DNA of 64,000 nt, taken from a virus. Below are positions 6,995 through 15,180 of this stretch, in pieces. Position 1 is the first letter of the stretch, and every line of letters starts with the position of its first letter. Below the pieces are notes generated by a model. That model was not told the DNA's origin. It searched no databases and worked only from the letters and a program-made list of their open reading frames with translations. The stretch spans positions 1-64,000 of the IMG/VR virus record IMGVR_UViG_3300020196_000026. One strand, 5' to 3'. A program made the translations under genes and the position numbers.

Positions 6995-7435
6995 ATGTTT
7001 TCATCTGAACTTATAAGTCTCGTTAGCGGCGGCCTTGTAGGTTTTCTTTTTAGGTATATGGCACAAAAAAGTGCCGATCAGAAGGAGCTGTTTAATCAGC
7101 TTATTCAGGCCAACAAACAGACTACTGATAACCAGAATCAGGCTGTTAAAAGAGTTCCGATAGATACAGGTAGAATAGTAAGACAGATTATTGTTTTGAC
7201 TATATTGTTTGGAGCTTTTGCTGCTCCTTTCATTTTGCCTTTCTTTGGCGTGCCTACATTTGTAGAGGTTGACGTAAAGAATCCTGAAGCTATCTTTGGT
7301 TTAATTCCCGCCACCGTAAAGAAGGCATTTGTAGAAATTAATGGCTTTTTCTGGACTTCTGAAAATAGAGAAGTGCTATTAAGTATCGTAGGATTTTATT
7401 TTGGTACCGCTGCTGCAACCCCTAATAAATATTGA
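6995..7435 (+). CDS. Holin-like protein with three transmembrane segments
   Basis: A 146-residue protein with hydrophobic segments at about residues 7-23, 64-86 and 118-140. The short charged segment MAQKSADQKELFNQLIQANK follows the first. This matches the layout of 3-TM phage holins (GTA holin_3TM type), which permeabilise the inner membrane for endolysin release. It is followed directly by a lipoprotein gene, a common holin-spanin arrangement. Its first 42 residues recur in the shorter gene at 9303. Holin is the best guess, not proved. Confidence 0.6.
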   Translation: MFSSELISLVSGGLVGFLFRYMAQKSADQKELFNQLIQANKQTTDNQNQAVKRVPIDTGRIVRQIIVLTILFGAFAAPFILPFFGVPTFVEVDVKNPEAIFGLIPATVKKAFVEINGFFWTSENREVLLSIVGFYFGTAAATPNKY

Positions 7436-7446
7436 TAGATATCGCT

Positions 7447-7758
7447 ATGGCAATTTTAATTTTTATAATTTTGATGGCTTTGTCTTTTCTGACCGGTTGC
7501 TCCAGCAATCCAGTAATCATTCCTGATCCTACCTCTGATAATGGCGTGATGCTGGAGCTTAAGCACCGTATTGCGCAGTCAGAGATTTCAGGAGTTTATA
7601 GTTCTAGCTACGGTTGGCTATTTTGGTACATACCTTTAGCTGTATTGCTTATTTTTTGGGGTTACCGTAATTTAATTAAAAAGCCCCTTGATTGCATTGA
7701 AGAAGAGCCCGATTCCGTTAAACTGCAAGACAAGGTTGACGGGGATATTAAAACTTAA
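7447..7758 (+). CDS. Small lipoprotein with second membrane helix, spanin-like candidate
   Basis: About 103 residues from ATG 7447; a TTG at 7432 overlapping the holin-like stop is an alternative start. The N-terminus is a signal sequence ending in the lipobox LSFLTGC, with the lipidated Cys at residue 18. After a linker comes a second hydrophobic segment (YGWLFWYIPLAVLLIFWGY), then an acidic tail. Position next to the holin-like gene suggests a lysis or envelope role. A lipobox plus internal helix could make it a fused spanin-like protein, which is tentative. Confidence 0.6.
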   Translation: MAILIFIILMALSFLTGCSSNPVIIPDPTSDNGVMLELKHRIAQSEISGVYSSSYGWLFWYIPLAVLLIFWGYRNLIKKPLDCIEEEPDSVKLQDKVDGDIKT

Positions 7759-7781
7759 ATTAAAACTTAGGGGTATTAACA

Positions 7782-8351
7782 GTGATTAAAGTAGCAAATA
7801 ATATTAAATCCATGTTAGAAAAACAGGCTTTATTTACTGTAGGCAGTTTTAGCCCGTTTGAGAGTCAGCTCGCTAACTATGGCGTCTATGCTGGCGGCGG
7901 CGGACTTGCTGGTGCTAGTATTGGTGCTCTGGTAAATGCACTGCGTGGTGAGTCTAAGCTTAAGGGCGCACTCATCGGTGGCGGTGTTGGTGTCGGTGCT
8001 GGTGTTGGTCTAAAGGGATTGGCCGATGTATTAGCCGGAAATGCACAAGGTATACTTCGAGATTACGGAAGAAGTGGCTATCTAGTAGCTAAGGGCAAAA
8101 AAGAGGATGAAGCAGACTTAGCGGCCTATCGAGCTCGCAAGCAAGACACTTGGACTAATTACTTCAAAGATAAAGTTTTTGGTGAGCCTACAGTAGTAAA
8201 AGGCGATGAAAACCAAAAAGCCTACGAGAAAGTTATAGAGGAGCTTGCATCAATGAGTATTCTCGAAGCTATCAAAAATGATGAGCAGAATCGTCATTGG
8301 AGAACCGTCATTGATGCAGCACACGGTCTACACGATCTTATCAAAGGATAA
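7782..8351 (+). CDS. MIKVANN-leader glycine-zipper protein, paralogue of the 16042 gene
   Basis: A 189-residue protein, GTG start, leader MIKVANNIKSMLEKQA. Residues about 31-80 form a glycine-zipper membrane module (YAGGGGLAGASIGALVNALR, then KLKGALIGGGVGVGAGV). That module is nearly identical in protein and DNA to one in the gene at 16042, although the two genes have different leaders and tails. The C-terminal half is hydrophilic and helical. The modular swap of leader, membrane module and tail is the key observation. Confidence 0.7.
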   Translation: MIKVANNIKSMLEKQALFTVGSFSPFESQLANYGVYAGGGGLAGASIGALVNALRGESKLKGALIGGGVGVGAGVGLKGLADVLAGNAQGILRDYGRSGYLVAKGKKEDEADLAAYRARKQDTWTNYFKDKVFGEPTVVKGDENQKAYEKVIEELASMSILEAIKNDEQNRHWRTVIDAAHGLHDLIKG

Positions 8352-8372
8352 AACTGCGAAAGAACACCAACA

Positions 8373-8738
8373 GTGATTAAAGTATCAAGCAACCTTCAAC
8401 GTATGATCTTCGTCAAGTCTGCTGAGGACTATTGGTACGGAGCTGAAACAACAAACTATATTGATTTAAATGGAAAACCAACAAATCAATATGGCATTTA
8501 TCACGGTTTACCTATTAGAGAGTCTGATGAAGTTGGGTGGCTTCAAAATCCCAAAAAATCAATTCCACGTAGTCAGCTTGAAAGAATTATCAAAGAATTA
8601 GCTAAAATTAAGGGAATCGACGTAACCGGAGAAAACAAAGATACCGGTTATCTAGAGTTTGGATGGAGCACAAATAAAAATAGGGGTGTTGCCGACGAAG
8701 AAATGTCTAAGATGATAAATTCAATTTTGTATAAATAG
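8373..8738 (+). CDS. MIKVANN-type leader protein, small
   Basis: A 121-residue protein from a GTG start, leader MIKVSSNLQRMIFVKSAED. The rest is soluble-looking, with an alternating strand and helix pattern (IIKELAKIKGIDVTG and later YLEFGW). No membrane segment and no recognised domain. The upstream sequence ACCAACAGTG resembles that of the previous gene. Function unknown. Confidence 0.6.
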   Translation: MIKVSSNLQRMIFVKSAEDYWYGAETTNYIDLNGKPTNQYGIYHGLPIRESDEVGWLQNPKKSIPRSQLERIIKELAKIKGIDVTGENKDTGYLEFGWSTNKNRGVADEEMSKMINSILYK

Positions 8739-8753
8739 AGACGGAGTTAATAA

Positions 8754-9269
8754 ATGATTAAAATAGCTCATAATCTACAAAATCTTATTATAAATAAATT
8801 ATCAGAAGATCGTAGTCCAGGATACGTTGGAGTCCCAAAATCCACGGGGTGGGATGGGTATGGAGTTTACGAGCGGGAAGGTCAACCCCGTAGATACTTG
8901 CGTTTAACGCCTCCTGCAGCAGCTCCTATGCCTGTTATGCCAGGGCCTACATCTCCTCGAGTTCCTATGCCTGTTATGCCAGGGCCTACATCTCCTCGAG
9001 TTCCTATGCCTGTTATGCCAGGGCCTACATCTCCTCCAGTTCCTATGCCTGTTATGCCAGGGCCTACGCCTTCTCCAATTCCTATGCCTACTACGCCAAA
9101 GCCTCGTCCAAACGCAATGGATTACGCTAACGTATTACTAAGGCACCTTAATAGGCGGCGAGTTCGTACGCCTGCTACGCCAGCTCCTACGCCTTCTCCA
9201 GCTCCTACGCCTATTGAGGCTGAGTTTAGCGAGAAGATGCAGCGCCTTGATGACCCGAAGAGCGCATGA
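8754..9269 (+). CDS. MIKVANN-type leader protein with proline repeats
   Basis: A 171-residue protein with leader MIKIAHNLQNLIINKLSED and a Pro-rich central region made of tandem 13-residue units, PMPVMPGPTSPRV (residues about 58-115). A second Pro-Thr-rich stretch follows, then a short charged tail. The repeats should form an extended linker or stalk. The repeats are near-identical in DNA, so they are recent. GGAG precedes the start. Confidence 0.65.
   Translation: MIKIAHNLQNLIINKLSEDRSPGYVGVPKSTGWDGYGVYEREGQPRRYLRLTPPAAAPMPVMPGPTSPRVPMPVMPGPTSPRVPMPVMPGPTSPPVPMPVMPGPTPSPIPMPTTPKPRPNAMDYANVLLRHLNRRRVRTPATPAPTPSPAPTPIEAEFSEKMQRLDDPKSA
8925..9080 (+). repeat. 39-bp tandem repeat, four copies
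   Basis: Four units of 39 bp start at 8925, 8964, 9003 and 9042, with a partial fifth. The first two are identical and later ones diverge at the 3' half. They encode the proline-rich units of the surrounding gene and would vary in number by slippage or unequal recombination. Confidence 0.9.
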
Positions 9270-9302
9270 CGCGCTCAATATCTTCTAACAGAAAGTAAAG
9301 CC

Positions 9303-9512
9303 ATGTTTTCGCCAGAACTTATAAGTCTTGTTGGCGGGGGCCTTACAGGCTTCCTCTTTAAATATATGGCTCAGAAGAGTGCTGATCAAAAGGAGATGTT
9401 TAATCAGCTCATTCAGGCTAATAAGCATCCATACCTTTCGTTGCACGGGCGATCTGAGCGACCTCCCGTTGCCAGTGCTTCTCCAATTCCCCCTTATAAT
9501 AGAGTTTATTAA
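9303..9512 (+). CDS. Truncated duplicate of the holin-like gene
   Basis: A 69-residue protein. Residues 1-41 are nearly the same as those of the holin-like protein at 6995 (MFSPELISLVGGGLTGFLFK against MFSSELISLVSGGLVGFLFR, then the shared MAQKSADQKE segment). The following 28 residues are unrelated and hydrophilic, so only one membrane segment remains. It may be an antiholin-like regulator, as single-helix relatives of holins sometimes are, or a decaying duplicate. It is convergent with, and overlaps by 4 nt, the minus-strand protease gene. Confidence 0.55.
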   Translation: MFSPELISLVGGGLTGFLFKYMAQKSADQKEMFNQLIQANKHPYLSLHGRSERPPVASASPIPPYNRVY

Positions 9513-10246
9513 TTCGTTTCTTTAAGTACTAGAATTATCCAAGGGGCAATACGTTCTATTTTTGTAGCGGAGTTTTCATATAAGACTCCTCGCATAAAGC
9601 CTATTGAAGAAACAATTCCGACTATTTCATTATTTTGATTTAAAACGGGACCGCCAGAATCTCCGTACCAGATAGTTCCTTTGTAGCAAAGCATTTTGAT
9701 ATAAAAAGGGTCTTCTTTTAAAGTACCGTAGTAGCAAAAAGTGTTAAGGTCACTTTTCTTTCTGTATTTGCCTCCGTGACCCACGACTGTAAGAGACTCT
9801 CCTCGAACTAAATCTTTAGTGCAGATCTGCATAGGCTCCTCTAAACACGGTTCATATAGTTTAGCTATAGCAGCATCAAGAATATAAATAGAGCCTATTT
9901 TAAATAGAGGAGGAAGTGCAATGCTATCTATGCAGTACCGCATTCCATTAGTTTCAAACCAATGGAATTCTGAATCATCTACTACATGTCCTGCCGTAAG
10001 TATATGGTGTGAGTCTAAAAGAGTTGCGCTTCCAATTAACCTACCATCGTAATCAGTAATGCGACCCACAGCAGGCATTTCACTGTCTGTAATTAATGTA
10101 AACCCTTTTAAATACGAAGGTTTATATTCTTGAACTTTTACAGGGTTTATGGTTGTTTCGTAGGTGGCGCATCCAGTCCAAAGCAAAACAAAAGCAGTCA
10201 GTACGTATATGCTAAAACTAACTAAATTTTTATGCAAAGTTTTCAT
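9509..10246 (-). CDS. Trypsin-like serine protease lipoprotein
   Basis: A 245-residue protein, the only credible minus-strand gene here. The N-terminus is a signal sequence with lipobox LLWTGC (Cys 26). The mature part has the trypsin-fold catalytic triad in order: LTAGH (His 87), ILDAAIAKL (Asp 124) and GDSGGP (Ser 197). It should be a lipid-anchored, active serine protease in the envelope. Its orientation and its own upstream region (10247-10499) suggest independent expression, perhaps as a moron gene altering the host surface or blocking other phages. The protease call is firm; the role is inferred. Confidence 0.88.
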   Translation of the reverse strand: MKTLHKNLVSFSIYVLTAFVLLWTGCATYETTINPVKVQEYKPSYLKGFTLITDSEMPAVGRITDYDGRLIGSATLLDSHHILTAGHVVDDSEFHWFETNGMRYCIDSIALPPLFKIGSIYILDAAIAKLYEPCLEEPMQICTKDLVRGESLTVVGHGGKYRKKSDLNTFCYYGTLKEDPFYIKMLCYKGTIWYGDSGGPVLNQNNEIVGIVSSIGFMRGVLYENSATKIERIAPWIILVLKETN

Positions 10247-10469
10247 GATATAAACATCCGATATCTTTGACCTACATGCAAATTTAAGTTTAAAATATTT
10301 GAAAAGAAGCTATACAATGATACTGTCTTAAGAAAAATAAAGAATAAAAATAACGCCTAGGTTTTACTCAGAGTGCTATACCTTTGGCTCAAAATTTACA
10401 CTTAACAGTAGGAATGTCGTATATGCTTCTAGGGGTAGTTTTTACCGAGCTTCGTATTTTTATTTTAGC

Positions 10470-10475
10470 TATAAT
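10470..10475 (+). promoter_or_regulatory. -10 box in GCTATAAT context
   Basis: TATAAT preceded by AGC, 24 nt before the ATG at 10500, in the gap between divergent genes. No clear -35. It matches the GCTATAAT motif found in other gaps of this window. Confidence 0.5.
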
Positions 10476-10499
10476 TTTTATGCTATTAGAGCTTAAACT

Positions 10500-10952
10500 A
10501 TGAATCTATTTCGCTCTTATTTAATCAAATACGCATATGGTTGTGATGCTGTAGGGTTTTTGAATTCTTCTGAGCTGTTACAGAAAAAATTGGAAGCTAT
10601 TATGTCTGATATGGAAAAGCCTGAGCTAGAACATGCAGCCCCGGTTGACGACAAAGTTGTCGAGATTACAGTAGTGAAGACATCTACTAACGATAAATTA
10701 ATAAAAACCCTTCTTAGCTATGGTCTAAAGTTTGCTCCAAAGATGATGCCTCTGTACAACGAGCTTGATCCTAAGGATTTAGCAGACATAAAGATAGACG
10801 TAGGGTACTCCTTACCTCAAAATAAAGATACTAAAGTTGATGATGTAGAGCAGGATTCAACTCAACAGTTAAATGGAGATAAGACTCTGTATCCGACTAC
10901 ATCGGATCTTTTTAATTTTAACAATATTTCTAAAGACACCGCACTTGCATGA
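10500..10952 (+). CDS. Unknown protein opening a three-gene unit
   Basis: A 150-residue protein with an amphipathic start, MNLFRSYLIKYAYG, resembling the other leaders of this array. A charged helical segment (about residues 24-45), a mixed segment (50-100) and an acidic, Thr/Asn-rich tail follow. No domain recognised. It overlaps the next gene by ATGA, so the two are probably translated together. Confidence 0.65.
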   Translation: MNLFRSYLIKYAYGCDAVGFLNSSELLQKKLEAIMSDMEKPELEHAAPVDDKVVEITVVKTSTNDKLIKTLLSYGLKFAPKMMPLYNELDPKDLADIKIDVGYSLPQNKDTKVDDVEQDSTQQLNGDKTLYPTTSDLFNFNNISKDTALA

Positions 10953-12754
10953 TTCCTTATAGCGCCTACATGAAGCGAGCGGCAGCGCCTACAAGACCAA
11001 GCCCTAGCTATACGTCTGCTACTGAGACGGGCCTTACTTCTACAGGCACTCCAAAACCTTTTCAAGCGCCTAGATACTACGATCGCCCAGGTGTTAATCC
11101 TGAACTTGCAGCACAAGGCAAGCAATTAGAAGCAGACTACGCTCGTCAGTTTCCATATGGAGACTACACCTATAGCACCAAAGGTTGGGGTTATCGAGGC
11201 GGTCAGCGTGCTCAAATGGATCAGGAACAAATAGACCTAAGGAATAGGTTTAGACTCTACGAGGCTCAAGCTAGGGGAATCAGCCCAAGTAATCCACAAG
11301 CTGTTGCGCCAAGCCCCAGTGCTGCAAGTGCATTTGTTGGGGACTTGGCTAGATCTCCTATTATGCCCACTGCTCCCTTTATGTACGCCTACGATGTTGG
11401 CACTAAAGGTTTACAGCAAGCTACAGCCGATAAGATGCAATCCGATGCTGTCTACGGAAGCATGTTGGCAGATGCTGGAAAGCGCGTAGCCAATCGCTGG
11501 GGCGGCAACTTTGAGCTTCAGTACAACGATCCCTATTTAAACTATGCTAGTTACGCTTTGGAGGCTGCTCCAAGTCTACTTCTGGCAGCAGGTACCGGAG
11601 GCGGAAGTCTTGCAGCTCAAGGTGCCGCTCGTACTGGTGCCACAGTAGCCCCAAGTGCCTTTAGAACTCTAGGTCGTTTCGCCGCAACAGGTTTTCAACC
11701 CGCACTTCAAGGTTCAACTAATCCTGTAGTTAGATTTGCGGGACGCTCAATTCCTGCTTTCACTAACTACGCTATGTCCGGGCTTAATCCAGTACCGTTA
11801 ATCATGGGTACAATGCGAACAGCTGGGGTTGATAGAGTTCTTTCTCAATTAGGAGCACACCTTGCAACCCATGGTGCAGCTAACAACTATGCAAATGCCT
11901 ACAGGGATACAGCTGCGTTTAATGCAGCAAATCCAAATGTTGCCGGCACTCCAGAATCTCTTCAGCGTTTTGGTGAATCTCTATTGGCCGGAGGCATCCA
12001 CTTAGATCCAACTGCTTTAAACCCATGGGGTATTGGTGCAAGCAGTTTTTTACCTTCTATTGATGAGCAACGAGAATCAGCTATAGACAGAGCTACTGAG
12101 TTAAAAATATCTCAAATGTCACCAGAGAAGCAAGCCTTGGTGTTAAGTGATCCAGCACAGTATGCCGTAGTGAGAAAACAAATTATTGATGAGTTTTATC
12201 CGAATTCTTTTGTTCGCCATGCAACTGACGTAGTAACTCTTAATCCACTTAGAGCATTAGGTGCGACTAGTTATAGCGAAAATCTGGCTACAAATAAAGA
12301 TACTGCAACTAATGTTGCTACAAGCGCAATGGGGTTTAAAAACACGGCTTTGCTAGACCCTAAGTTCTTTAAGGATTTAAATGATTTATCTTTTGACTTC
12401 GCTCAAAATCCAGAGTCTATTAACTCCAGTGGGCTTGGTAAGCACCTAATGCAATCTCCTCTAGCAGCTCAAGTAGGGGGAAACCCTCGAAACGTTATTG
12501 CAGCTGCACAAATGATGGCTGGTCTTAACAGAACGCTAGCTAACATGTATTACGCCTATCAGCAAACTGGCCAAGTACCTCCAGGCTATACAGAACTTGC
12601 GCAACAGGCTGATAATATTGCCAAGGCTCAGCAGCTGCCAGTGGAAGTTCAGGAATCAGGTAATACCCCCTTAGTAGATGCCTTGCTGCAACTACGACCA
12701 GTAATGAATCAGATATATCCGGGGGCGCAGCAAACTCAAGGAGCGACGCAATGA
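10949..12754 (+). CDS. Large Ala/Gly-rich protein with MxPYxxY leader, probable virion protein
   Basis: A 601-residue protein starting MIPYSAYMKRAA, matching the MxPYxxY leader. A Pro/Tyr-rich segment follows (to about 130), then a long region rich in Ala, Gly, Ser, Asn and Pro with weakly hydrophobic segments (about 205-300). The end is a Gln-rich helical tail. No enzyme motif is seen. Size and composition resemble phage internal virion or ejection proteins, which is inference. It is coupled by ATGA overlaps to the genes on both sides. Confidence 0.7.
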   Translation: MIPYSAYMKRAAAPTRPSPSYTSATETGLTSTGTPKPFQAPRYYDRPGVNPELAAQGKQLEADYARQFPYGDYTYSTKGWGYRGGQRAQMDQEQIDLRNRFRLYEAQARGISPSNPQAVAPSPSAASAFVGDLARSPIMPTAPFMYAYDVGTKGLQQATADKMQSDAVYGSMLADAGKRVANRWGGNFELQYNDPYLNYASYALEAAPSLLLAAGTGGGSLAAQGAARTGATVAPSAFRTLGRFAATGFQPALQGSTNPVVRFAGRSIPAFTNYAMSGLNPVPLIMGTMRTAGVDRVLSQLGAHLATHGAANNYANAYRDTAAFNAANPNVAGTPESLQRFGESLLAGGIHLDPTALNPWGIGASSFLPSIDEQRESAIDRATELKISQMSPEKQALVLSDPAQYAVVRKQIIDEFYPNSFVRHATDVVTLNPLRALGATSYSENLATNKDTATNVATSAMGFKNTALLDPKFFKDLNDLSFDFAQNPESINSSGLGKHLMQSPLAAQVGGNPRNVIAAAQMMAGLNRTLANMYYAYQQTGQVPPGYTELAQQADNIAKAQQLPVEVQESGNTPLVDALLQLRPVMNQIYPGAQQTQGATQ

Positions 12755-13962
12755 GTACTCTAGGCGATCTTAAAAAGGCTAAGCAATACTCTGATGTCAA
12801 GCAGTACAGTCAGAAGCATCAACTTATTCATCAATTGGTAAGAGAGGCTCCTAAAGAGTTTTATGTAGACTCTGAGAAAGACGGCATTGTCGGTCTTACT
12901 CATAGCTCTACTAACTTTAAGATCCATGTTCCAAAGAACGTAATCTCCGGATTGCAACTAAGCGATGCTCCTGAAAAAGAATCCGCAGTAGCCGACATTA
13001 TGTCTGCTGGGTCGGGAATGCCTAATATCACTGGTGGTGGTCAGGGTAGCTATATAAAGCTGCCTTCGTTGTTCGGCAGCATGAAGTCAAAGTTAACTAA
13101 AGCAACTAAACAAGTAGGCGAAGATGCTAAAAAGCCTTCAACAGGGGCTGCATCGAAACTATATCCAGCCACTGTAGAGTATATGAATAAAAAGATGGCC
13201 CCTACTCCATTTCCCTATAAGCACGCAGCGTTTACTTCAGACCTATCGAAGTCTTTAGGTTATAGCCCGGGCTTATGGTACGGCGAAGATGCATTTAGTC
13301 CAGCTGCTCAGACTCGATTTGGAAACTTAGTCGCAGGTGTAGGGTTGACTGGTTTAGGTGTTGCCTCTGTTCCTATTTTAAAATATTTATTTCCTGAGCG
13401 CTTTGCCGGTAAAGAGAAGGCTTTGATGGCTCTTGCTGCTATTGGCGGTATGAGCGCTCCTTGGTTGATTAACGCCCCCTCAACAATGGCAGATATCTCG
13501 AGACTAACTCTGCCTAAAAACGAAGACTACACAGACGATGATTGGAAAAAGATGCAGAGGGCTTCTCGTATACGCTCAGGGATTATTCCAACTGGAAATA
13601 ATGCTCTTATTGCAAAAGGGCAGGATCCAACTAAGGTTGGTTCGTATATTCCTATGGATATGCAAATTGCTAGGACTCATTTAGCAGACGTAGTTAGTGA
13701 ACAGATGCGTTCTGGCTACGTAGACTATGGTCAAGCTGCAGGGCTTATGCTGCGAGCCAGTCAGGAGTCTAACAAGCCCTGGTTTACTGTCCGAGACATC
13801 GCTCATGCTGCTATTGGCGCTGGAGCAGGTGCAGTTGCCGGTACTGCTGCTGCTAAGGGAATCGGCATGTTTATGAACCTTAGCCCCAAGGAGCAGACTG
13901 TTATGCAAGGCACAGGCGCTGCTCTTGGCACTTTAATTAACTTGGGCAAACTATCATTTTGA
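12751..13962 (+). CDS. Membrane-associated protein with glycine-zipper end
   Basis: A 403-residue protein overlapping its upstream neighbour by ATGA. The first 90 residues look like a small globular domain (EFYVDSEKDGIVGLTH, FKIHVPKNVI). An inner segment, PTPFPYKHAAFTSDL, echoes the array's leader sequences. Hydrophobic segments lie at about 195-215 and 225-245, and a Gly/Ala-rich pair near 348-375 (AIGAGAGAVAGTAAAKGIG). Probably inserts in membranes. No family recognised. Confidence 0.7.
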   Translation: MSTLGDLKKAKQYSDVKQYSQKHQLIHQLVREAPKEFYVDSEKDGIVGLTHSSTNFKIHVPKNVISGLQLSDAPEKESAVADIMSAGSGMPNITGGGQGSYIKLPSLFGSMKSKLTKATKQVGEDAKKPSTGAASKLYPATVEYMNKKMAPTPFPYKHAAFTSDLSKSLGYSPGLWYGEDAFSPAAQTRFGNLVAGVGLTGLGVASVPILKYLFPERFAGKEKALMALAAIGGMSAPWLINAPSTMADISRLTLPKNEDYTDDDWKKMQRASRIRSGIIPTGNNALIAKGQDPTKVGSYIPMDMQIARTHLADVVSEQMRSGYVDYGQAAGLMLRASQESNKPWFTVRDIAHAAIGAGAGAVAGTAAAKGIGMFMNLSPKEQTVMQGTGAALGTLINLGKLSF

Positions 13963-13993
13963 GTAAGTTTCTTTTCTACGGTAGAATTACATT

Positions 13994-14362
13994 ATGACCA
14001 ATAAAGAATTACAAGCATTTCGTCAAGGCTTTTGTGAAAAGGCTGCAGAGTTAGGCATTCTGCCTTCTGAGCTTTTATCTTACAGTGGTTATAAGCAGTC
14101 GTTTTTAAACAATATTACAGGGGATGCTGCCAACGTTGCTAGCACTGCGACTCAAGCGGCGCTCTTACTGGCGATGGGTGGGCTTTCGCTGGGCGCAGCG
14201 GGCGGCGCACTAGGTAACTACTTGTACAACAAGGCAAAGTTTGAGCTGGATCCTGATGACTCTATTTTGCCAACTTACAATGCGTTAGACGAGGCAAAAA
14301 ATTTGCATATTCTTGCAAAATACCGTAATGCTAAAAAACTTGTAGAATCCGGGCTTTCATAA
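13994..14362 (+). CDS. Small glycine-zipper membrane protein
   Basis: A 122-residue protein beginning with a short helical motif, AFRQGFCEKAAELG, then a strongly hydrophobic Gly/Ala-rich stretch at about residues 55-78 (LLLAMGGLSLGAAGGALG) and a hydrophilic tail. One or two membrane helices. TAGAAT lies in the short gap before the start but no Shine-Dalgarno. Function unknown. Confidence 0.65.
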   Translation: MTNKELQAFRQGFCEKAAELGILPSELLSYSGYKQSFLNNITGDAANVASTATQAALLLAMGGLSLGAAGGALGNYLYNKAKFELDPDDSILPTYNALDEAKNLHILAKYRNAKKLVESGLS

Positions 14363-14363
14363 T

Positions 14364-14693
14364 ATGTATAAATACTCTAATTTAAATACAAATAGTTTAC
14401 TGTACTCTTTACTCGGCGCTGGACTCGCAGGCAGTGGAACTTATGGGTTATATAAACTATTGACCCCCAAGAAACATCAAACAACTGGATTGGGGCTAAG
14501 TGCTACCCTCTTGGGAGCTCTAGGTGGTGGAGCCCTTGGCTATATGAAGCATGAGGATATTCATAAAGCTATGTTGGCTGCAGCTGAAAAGCTACAAAAA
14601 AGCATAAAAGCAAAAGTAGAAAAGCAGATACAAGATTCTGCTCCGAACCGTCCCGTAACTATGGAGAATGGTATACTACATATCACCAACTGA
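14364..14693 (+). CDS. Small glycine-zipper membrane protein
   Basis: A 109-residue protein that starts 1 nt after the previous stop. Two hydrophobic segments (about 12-32, LLYSLLGAGLAGSGTYGLY, and 43-60, LSATLLGALGGGALGY) are followed by a basic helical tail (70-95). A two-helix hairpin with a cytoplasmic or virion-facing tail is likely. No known family. Confidence 0.65.
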   Translation: MYKYSNLNTNSLLYSLLGAGLAGSGTYGLYKLLTPKKHQTTGLGLSATLLGALGGGALGYMKHEDIHKAMLAAAEKLQKSIKAKVEKQIQDSAPNRPVTMENGILHITN

Positions 14694-14762
14694 TCATGAC
14701 GTGTATGTATCAAATTTTTACCAAGTAATACGAAACCTCGAGAACCCGTTTAATTAAATAAT

Positions 14763-15179
14763 ATGACTGTTGAGTCTCCAGCCGACGTACCTCTTTTTAG
14801 CTTTAAGCACCAGAACTTAAGCGACCCGCCATTCTTTGGCTCCGTGTCGCCTATAGTTAAAGAAAACGACGGTCAAGATAAGCGACCCCAAGAAACTCCA
14901 TTTTTTAATTCTAGGCAGTTCTGCCTTTGGAAAGAGGGGGAACTCTCTCAGTACAACCAATTAGTAGACGTTCTGGTAAAATGGAGAGATAGAGGTTGGT
15001 GCGAGTTCACGGAAGTTACAGAGTGGGTTGAGGCCAAAGAAAACTGGACCTCTTGGATTAAGTATTACGCCTTACTGCAAATTCCGGCAGAAGAAATGCA
15101 TCTTTATCTCTATGAAATGAATATTCTAAATATGCCGATGCAGATGAATGAAGACCAGTCAGACAAGGAGATATTGTAG
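14763..15179 (+). CDS. Unknown acidic, Trp-rich protein
   Basis: A 138-residue protein. Residues 1-55 are Pro- and Phe-rich and look disordered. Residues 58-130 are likely a compact helical domain with many Trp (WVEAKENWTSWIKYYALLQI). No membrane segment and no known domain. The next gene begins 1 nt after its stop, with AGGAG inside this gene's end. Confidence 0.6.
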   Translation: MTVESPADVPLFSFKHQNLSDPPFFGSVSPIVKENDGQDKRPQETPFFNSRQFCLWKEGELSQYNQLVDVLVKWRDRGWCEFTEVTEWVEAKENWTSWIKYYALLQIPAEEMHLYLYEMNILNMPMQMNEDQSDKEIL

Positions 15180-15180
15180 T

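Noticed and set aside
9328-9525. Alternative forward frame over the holin duplicate
   Set aside because: It is a shadow of the 9303 gene; only the 9303 frame matches the holin-like protein.
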